A stretch of DNA of 64,000 nucleotides from Synechococcus sp. CCY 9618. GTDB lineage: Bacteria > Cyanobacteriota > Cyanobacteriia > PCC-6307 > Cyanobiaceae. The notes under the pieces were generated by a model. It saw only the letters and a program-made list of their open reading frames with translations, had not been told where the DNA came from and ran no database searches. Below, in pieces: positions 63,920 through 64,000 of the stretch. The first letter of the stretch is position 1. Each line of letters begins with the position of its first letter. The stretch is taken from positions 33,077 to 97,076 of the forward strand of contig NZ_JAFKRG010000010.1 of the NCBI RefSeq assembly GCF_019038415.1, in the 5' to 3' direction. Position numbers and translations under genes: made by a program.

Positions 63920-64000
63920 AATAGCCGCCGCTCCAAGACCCTCCAGAGCAGAGTGGGTTCTGCTGTGAGCCTTGTGGCTTTCCCGCCGGGAGTCTTGCTC
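63909..64000. mobile_element. Possible left end of an insertion sequence
   Basis: From GAGGCTGCTGAAAT onward the sequence no longer continues the integrase. The start resembles terminal inverted repeats of several IS families, and on the minus strand a frame ending near RLFQQPL remains open to the window edge, as a transposase C-terminus could. No transposase motif is visible in 92 bp, so this is tentative. Confidence 0.28.

Noticed and set aside
1..64000. CRISPR arrays, rRNA, tmRNA, replication origin, prophage structural genes
   Set aside because: Looked for spaced repeats, RNA signatures and DnaA-box clusters; none seen.

Overview
The window is GC-rich and almost fully coding. It looks like a chromosomal segment of a picocyanobacterium of the Cyanobium/Synechococcus (alpha-cyanobacterial) type. 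This is inferred from gene content, not from a marker phylogeny: ycf46, the rpmH-rnpA-PH-yidC-yceD-ycf46 block, a cyanobacterial-type L-cysteine/cystine C-S lyase, DUF2808, DevBCA, an LrtA-type hibernation factor, a cyanobacterial-type pyruvate dehydrogenase E2 and acyl-ACP synthetase. No rRNA, CRISPR array or replication origin is visible.

Layout. 1-7.9 kb: a secreted-protein start (cut by the window edge), folC, argD, tRNA-Leu(CAA) and murA on the minus strand, then tRNA-Leu(CAG), a small conserved gene, a SpoU-type RNA methyltransferase, lpdA and trpC on the plus strand. 7.9-11.6 kb: a devBCA exporter operon divergent from a TetR regulator with a clear palindrome between them. 12-17 kb: rpsD, yidD, a thioredoxin-fold protein, murE, aqpZ and the cysteine lyase. 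17.0-20.8 kb: an accessory stretch of visibly lower GC, with an integrase-like fragment, a secreted HExxH protein, a small repeat-rich secreted protein, small membrane proteins, a likely frameshifted gene and two direct copies of a 48-bp piece of the cysteine lyase gene. 20.8-27 kb: ycf46, yceD, yidC, PH protein, rnpA, rpmH, DUF2808, aroH, sppA. 27-36.6 kb: EamA and GT39 genes facing a response regulator/histidine kinase pair, GT4, MFS, recO, deoC and hpf. 36.7-45.3 kb: lipB, acyl-ACP synthetase, YlqD-type protein, PDH E2, amino-acid permease, queA and a PhyH-type dioxygenase. 45.3-51.4 kb: sodB, FKBP isomerase, phasin-like protein, lnt and two different MscS channels. 51.4-54.9 kb: an arsenate module (arsJ, its GAPDH partner, divergent arsR with an inverted repeat) and a coiled-coil protein. 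55-60 kb: an outer-membrane barrel, then a formylglycine-generating enzyme overlapping an exported arylsulfatase. 60-64 kb: gene debris, an APC permease, a 3' fragment of tRNA-Ala(GGC) and a truncated tyrosine recombinase that may be cut by an IS.

Functional links. LpdA (E3) and the E2 gene belong to the same pyruvate dehydrogenase complex although they lie 33 kb apart. LipB supplies the lipoyl groups E2 needs. RnpA, L34, YidC and YceD are ribosome and membrane-insertion functions. In the arsenate module GAPDH makes 1-arseno-3-phosphoglycerate and ArsJ exports it. The FGE matures the active-site cysteine of the overlapping sulfatase. The most unusual places are the 17-20.8 kb accessory region, which looks like the remains of an element inserted in the 5' end of the cysteine lyase gene, and the right edge, which looks like one border of an island at a tRNA-Ala gene.
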